From: Scleroderma bovista
Taxonomy: Eukaryota; Basidiomycota; Agaricomycetes; Boletales; Sclerodermataceae
Direction of reading: 5' to 3'
Assembly: GCA_037178675.1 (NCBI GenBank)
Contig: JAYMGJ010000342.1
Coordinates: forward strand, 121,259-185,258
Length of the DNA stretch: 64,000 bases
Shown here: one piece after another, positions 60,023-64,000 of the stretch
How positions within the stretch are numbered: position 1 is the stretch's first letter
Layout: each line of letters begins with the position of its first letter
Notes under the pieces: generated by a model
Database searches by the model: none
What the model was told of the DNA's origin: nothing
Seen by the model: only the letters and a program-made list of their open reading frames with translations
Made by a program: the position numbers and the translations under genes

Positions 60023-62402
60023 AGTGGTTGAGCCAACAAAGTGGCGAGTCGGGAAGGAACTGGAATTTGTGTTTGTTGAATAGCCAACAGTGGCCAACAG
60101 CCACAAATTACGCTTGGCTCTCTTGTCAGCCCCAATATTCCAGCTTGCAACAGCCCCTGTCTCATTTGTCCATGCGGCACCAGTCACGACCAAGGCAAGA
60201 ACAGCGCTACGTCCTGTTTTCCAGGAGTCATCTCCTCGTTCAATTTATCTAGACTGCGGCGACAGCACACGATGGCTTGACATCAGCTAAATGGTAGACG
60301 GCCTTTGGTACCCAGCGCCCGACGTCATCCCAAAGTTGTTGCGGTCCACACGAACGATGGTGCACAGAGAGGCTAATTTAAATGCACTTTCTGTTGATGG
60401 GGCGTTACCAGATCTCCCTTCATCACCAATCAATCAACATGTCCATTGTGTATCGGCCCATGCAACCTTGTCCAAAACTTGCTCTCTGCCAAGATAAAAT
60501 GACTCCAACACGTTCCAATGTGATGCCAAAAGCTGGGCTGCATAGGTTCGGAGCATGGAAGCGGAGGTTGGCGGTCGGGTCATGTTTGGCTAAACAAATG
60601 AGCTTGGTAAGGCTTGGTATCCTTCTACGAAGAGGGGAGAGTCTGGCTTAGGGAGGGCGAGGTGCGCTACTTGTGTGGTCCGGCCGCATTCTGCCACCTA
60701 ATCCATATCTGACACTGCACCAAATATTCACGCATCCTAGACCAGGTGTCATGACACTCCCAGATTACCAGCTCCTTGGCACTGCACCAAGCAAGGTTCA
60801 TGCCAGCGGCAGCTGGCACTTCCTTGAGTCAAATATCAAATAAGGAAATTGGCCTTCGCCGTCCCTTATCTTGTCATCGTGCAATCCAACTGGATGGAAT
60901 ATTTGCCGACCGAGCTCTGCCTAACCACACTGAGTCGGTACACATGCTACTAGAATTGCCGTATCCGAATCTAGATAGCCTGGATTGGAGGTTGTAAGTC
61001 ACACGATCATCTTCTTACATAACAATTGAGGCTCTTACGTCCACTAGACCCGTCATTGCAAATATTGTCGCAGCATGCTATGCCTTCACAGCAGGTACTA
61101 ACATCTTCGCGGCACTGAATCCAATCAAGGCTACATGCGTGTGACACTAAGATTAGTAGGGTCCGCTAAGCACGTGCACGGCTGATGGGCCACCCAAGTG
61201 TGGCACACAAACTATCCCAAAAGTTACACAAGTCATTCGAATAAGGGTGAGTGAAAGAGGTGGAAGATGGGTTGAATATCATATGACTCACGGCACCCAC
61301 TATCGCACCAGAAATCTCTCGATACGTACGTGGTTAGCATAACCCCCCAGGAGCTGCATCAGGACATCACTCGTCGTTCTATGTAGGGTGGTCCAAGCGC
61401 GAGACCTCGTCAGCAGCGGCCACTTGAAGGGCCATACGCAATAATCACGCGATACTGATGAAACGAAACATCTTGGCAACCAGGAGAGGAACTGCTCAAG
61501 TTGAAGAATTCCTTCCAGTCCGTCTGCTTTTTACATTTTATGCCCTAGTAGGTGGCCGAGCGTTTCAAATCATGTAATTGAATGAGAGGTGGCGTATTGG
61601 ACGTCCTTGGCTGCCACAAGTCTTTACATGGCTCTGGGGCCTAGAGTGACGCCAACTGCCTACACAATACTATGGCTGTTTTGAGTGACCAACAATATTT
61701 TAACAAGCGATGTAGTCCGTTGACTCCTATTAGGGTATAAGTAGGTTGAATTGTGCACCTTTCCTGAAGCCCTCACTGCGCAGTGATGATAACTTAGCGC
61801 GCTGCCGCTACACTTGAACCCCAAGTCCTGCCAAGTGTACCCATTTTCAGCGATCAACACCATGAGGAACAATTCCACACTCCACGGTCGAGGTAGGAAA
61901 GGCGCGGAAATTAAACTAGTCAGTGGCAAGTTAACCTGCACTTCTGTAATATATGTCCCCCCAAACCACAACATTTCTCCCACCTTGTAATTTGAGCAAG
62001 TCCAAATTTACTGCCAGTGTCATCCAACGGTAGGGACAAACCGCCTTGCTTGGCAACGTTTCTGCTGCACCGATCATATCTGCAATCAACCTAACCAGAG
62101 TCGTTGTTAGTAGTTACTCTGCTGCATCAGGATCTATTTTTAGTCAGGAGCCAGTGAGCGGATTTGAATAGGTTCCCTTGCATTTATCACTTATCACTGT
62201 AATGTAAACTGTCTTGAAAATATTGATGGAACAAAGCTCATTTTCGCAACTAGCCTATTATGGTAGGCTATTGGCTGAAGCACTTATCTACAGCCACATT
62301 GATGATAAGCTCTTTACGACTTGGCTCAGGCGGCAAAATTGATGTCGCTTACAAAGATACGGCCATTGTCCATGGGATATGCACTGGAACGAAGCCCACA
62401 GA
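60023..62402. other. Gene-poor interval before ALG6
   Basis: About 2.4 kb with no recognised gene, only open frames of at most 107 codons without splice support. Part must be the promoter of the SCOC-like gene and the 3' UTR of ALG6. No repeats or tRNA boxes recognised. Confidence 0.4.
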
Positions 62403-64000
62403 TCATTCACCAACAGTGGTACCCCTTACCCGCTCAATCGCTCTCCTCCGAGGGTCCCTGTACCCACCACGACCACTCGTGAACCCGAGACTAACTGCAC
62501 GCCCGTGCTCCCTCCATGTTTTCACAGGGCTCGGCAAACTGGAAATAGAGTCTGTCACCGAGATATTATCGTCGTCTTTCTTGGGATGTTTGTCGGTACC
62601 AGCCCCCGGAAGCCCACCCAATGCCCAGCCATCTTCGATGCCGCGCTTGATACTCCAAAACCATATGAGTCCAAAGACAGGCGTGGAAACGAGGACGTTA
62701 AGGACGGGGAACAGGTCTGGGTATCGGCTGGGAGGGGTCACAACCATCTCTAAAACGTGGAGAAGGAACATAGCAGCATGGACGACCTTTACAATCATTC
62801 GTTTAGTTATTCATCCGTGAGTGCAGTGCATACGTACAGTCGATAGCAGGCCAACGAACGAATCTGTTTTCAATCGGAACGGGTTGTGGCCGACTAGCCG
62901 GCACCACAAGAGAAGCGTCGCAATGTACTGCACACCCAGGCCATCCCTCTTGAGTAAAGGCCACATGCTATATTTGTGAGACAAGATCAAAGAATGATAT
63001 TTTCGGAGTACATACCTGAATACTCCTACAACATTGCCTAAAACACCCCAGGAATATACCTCGTCGCCTGGGGTAGCACCAGAAAGTAGAAGAGTAAGTG
63101 GCAAGAGTGGGAGGAGTATTGTCTTCTCGTGAACTTGAAATGAGAAGAGGAAAAAGGACATAGATGTGGTGAGCAAGGCATAGGGTAGTAACAGAAGTAT
63201 CGGGGCCGGGGTATTCACAGGTATTAAGGATGGTGCAATATGATCCTCTTGCTCTTTAGGGGAAACCAGAGAGCGTAAACACAGTCGAGTTTTATATGCT
63301 CCCCATAAATTCCCAATCACCGCAGGAAGAAAGCCGATTGCTGTAAGGACAACGGACATCTTAACCAGTTGATGTTCCCTGCCGCCGAACACCCGCTTCC
63401 ATTTTAGAACAGTGATGTTGGTAAAACACCAGAAATTGGCCACCTTGTCTTCAAATATTCCCCGTGCAAAAGGGAAAATGCGTGATATGGCAGCAAAGAA
63501 CGTGGAAAGCGATGAAAATGGGGGTAGGAATGGGGAGAATAGAATGATGAATGAGAATAGAGTGATTGCAGCAAGACGAATAAATAGTTGAGTCCTGTGC
63601 TAAATCTCTTAGCTATGAAGAGCCGCCACATGCAGACACACTCACCCTTGAACAGGGCCAAGGAAAAGACACTTCCCTAGTAGGTACGATCCGATAGCAG
63701 GGGCATAGTACAAGGACATTTGCTTGAAACCCAAGCTAAGAACAAAGCATACAGCTCCGATAACATCCAACCCTGCAGCAAATGCATCAAGGGCCAGGAG
63801 AGTCAATCCTACCCAAATCTCAGCATACAGGTCGACAGAGGGACTGCATAAGTGACGCACCCAACATCACCGAGTTATACTGGAAGTGACCAAAATCTAT
63901 GAGTAGAAGGGCAGGTTGGAACAAAAGAATCAAGAATGCTGCATGCTGCCGCAACTCGGTTGAACGGTCAGCAATAATCATAATTAAAGGAACGAGTACC
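62403..64000 (-). CDS. ALG6: Alg6 alpha-1,3-glucosyltransferase, 3' part (runs off the window)
   Basis: The window holds the C-terminal half. From the right edge on the minus strand: LILLFQPALLLIDFGHFQYN, then DVIGAVCFVLSLGFKQMSLY, LGKCLFLGP, FPFARGIFEDKVANFWC, FFLFSFQVHEKTILLPLLP and DGLGVQYIATLLLW, with a final membrane part VVHAAMFLLHVLEMVV and a hydrophilic tail containing KHPKKDDDN, ending TVGE at 62403. HFQYN, FEDKVANFWC and QVHEKTILLPLLP are ALG6/ALG8 family motifs. FKQMSLYYAP favours ALG6, which transfers the first glucose from Dol-P-Glc to Man9GlcNAc2-PP-dolichol in the ER membrane. The N-terminal exons, including the catalytic first loop, lie beyond position 64000. The tail of about 70 polar residues is longer than in yeast. 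Confidence 0.9.

Noticed and set aside
1..64000. CRISPR arrays, bacterial operons, prophage or rRNA
   Set aside because: No regularly spaced repeats, no Shine-Dalgarno-led gene chains and no rRNA signature were seen; gene structure is clearly fungal nuclear.

Overview
The window is nuclear DNA from a filamentous fungus, almost certainly a mushroom-forming basidiomycete (Agaricomycetes). Genes are packed on both strands and broken by many short introns (mostly 47-62 bp, GT-AG). The families present are fungal or pan-eukaryotic. No bacterial operon structure, rRNA gene, intact tRNA gene or CRISPR array was seen. Exon junctions in the entries were worked out by eye from splice signals and reading frame. 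Where the exon lengths sum to a whole number of codons, the protein length is given.

Layout. 1-3.5 kb holds no recognisable gene. 3.5-5.1 kb (-) is an Ecl1-type life-span factor, followed by about 4.8 kb that is nearly gene-free. That stretch holds a foldback MITE and, abutting it, a tRNA-derived SINE with intact target-site duplications (9.13-9.78 kb). Next come an OGFr-domain gene (+) and a 96-residue GSKIP-domain gene (-), then another empty 2.2 kb. From 13.9 to 50 kb lies a dense housekeeping block: VPS45, ERV46 and a secreted dipeptidyl-peptidase V (all +); a coiled-coil protein (-) 68 bp from a divergent F-box gene (+); the 5'-3' exonuclease XRN1 (+); the CHL1/DDX11 helicase (-); the YPD1 phosphotransfer protein (-); a SUGCT-like CoA-transferase (-) divergent from an unknown Ser-rich coiled-coil protein (+); a 128-residue beta-trefoil-like protein (-); a tentative small gene (-); DDB1 (+); and a VNX1-type cation/H+ antiporter (-).

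50-64 kb is an accessory, partly decayed zone. It contains a broken 5' fragment of an ALG6 gene, an NLR-type NACHT pseudogene with a stop and two frameshifts, intact SHE9/MDM33 (-), a cytochrome P450 remnant, an intact SAM methyltransferase (+), an 82-residue SCOC-like coiled-coil gene (-), and the 3' part of a real ALG6 gene (-) that runs off the right edge.

The housekeeping genes do not form a pathway. VPS45 and ERV46 both act in vesicle traffic, XRN1 in mRNA decay, CHL1 in sister-chromatid cohesion and DDB1 in ubiquitin-ligase and DNA-repair work, so co-location looks incidental. I did not find a clearly new multi-gene system. The items most worth a second look are the nested SINE and MITE, the decayed NLR, the inverted ALG6 5' fragment 11 kb from ALG6 itself, an apparently GA-AG intron in the peptidase gene, and several very small multi-exon genes that automatic annotation is likely to miss.
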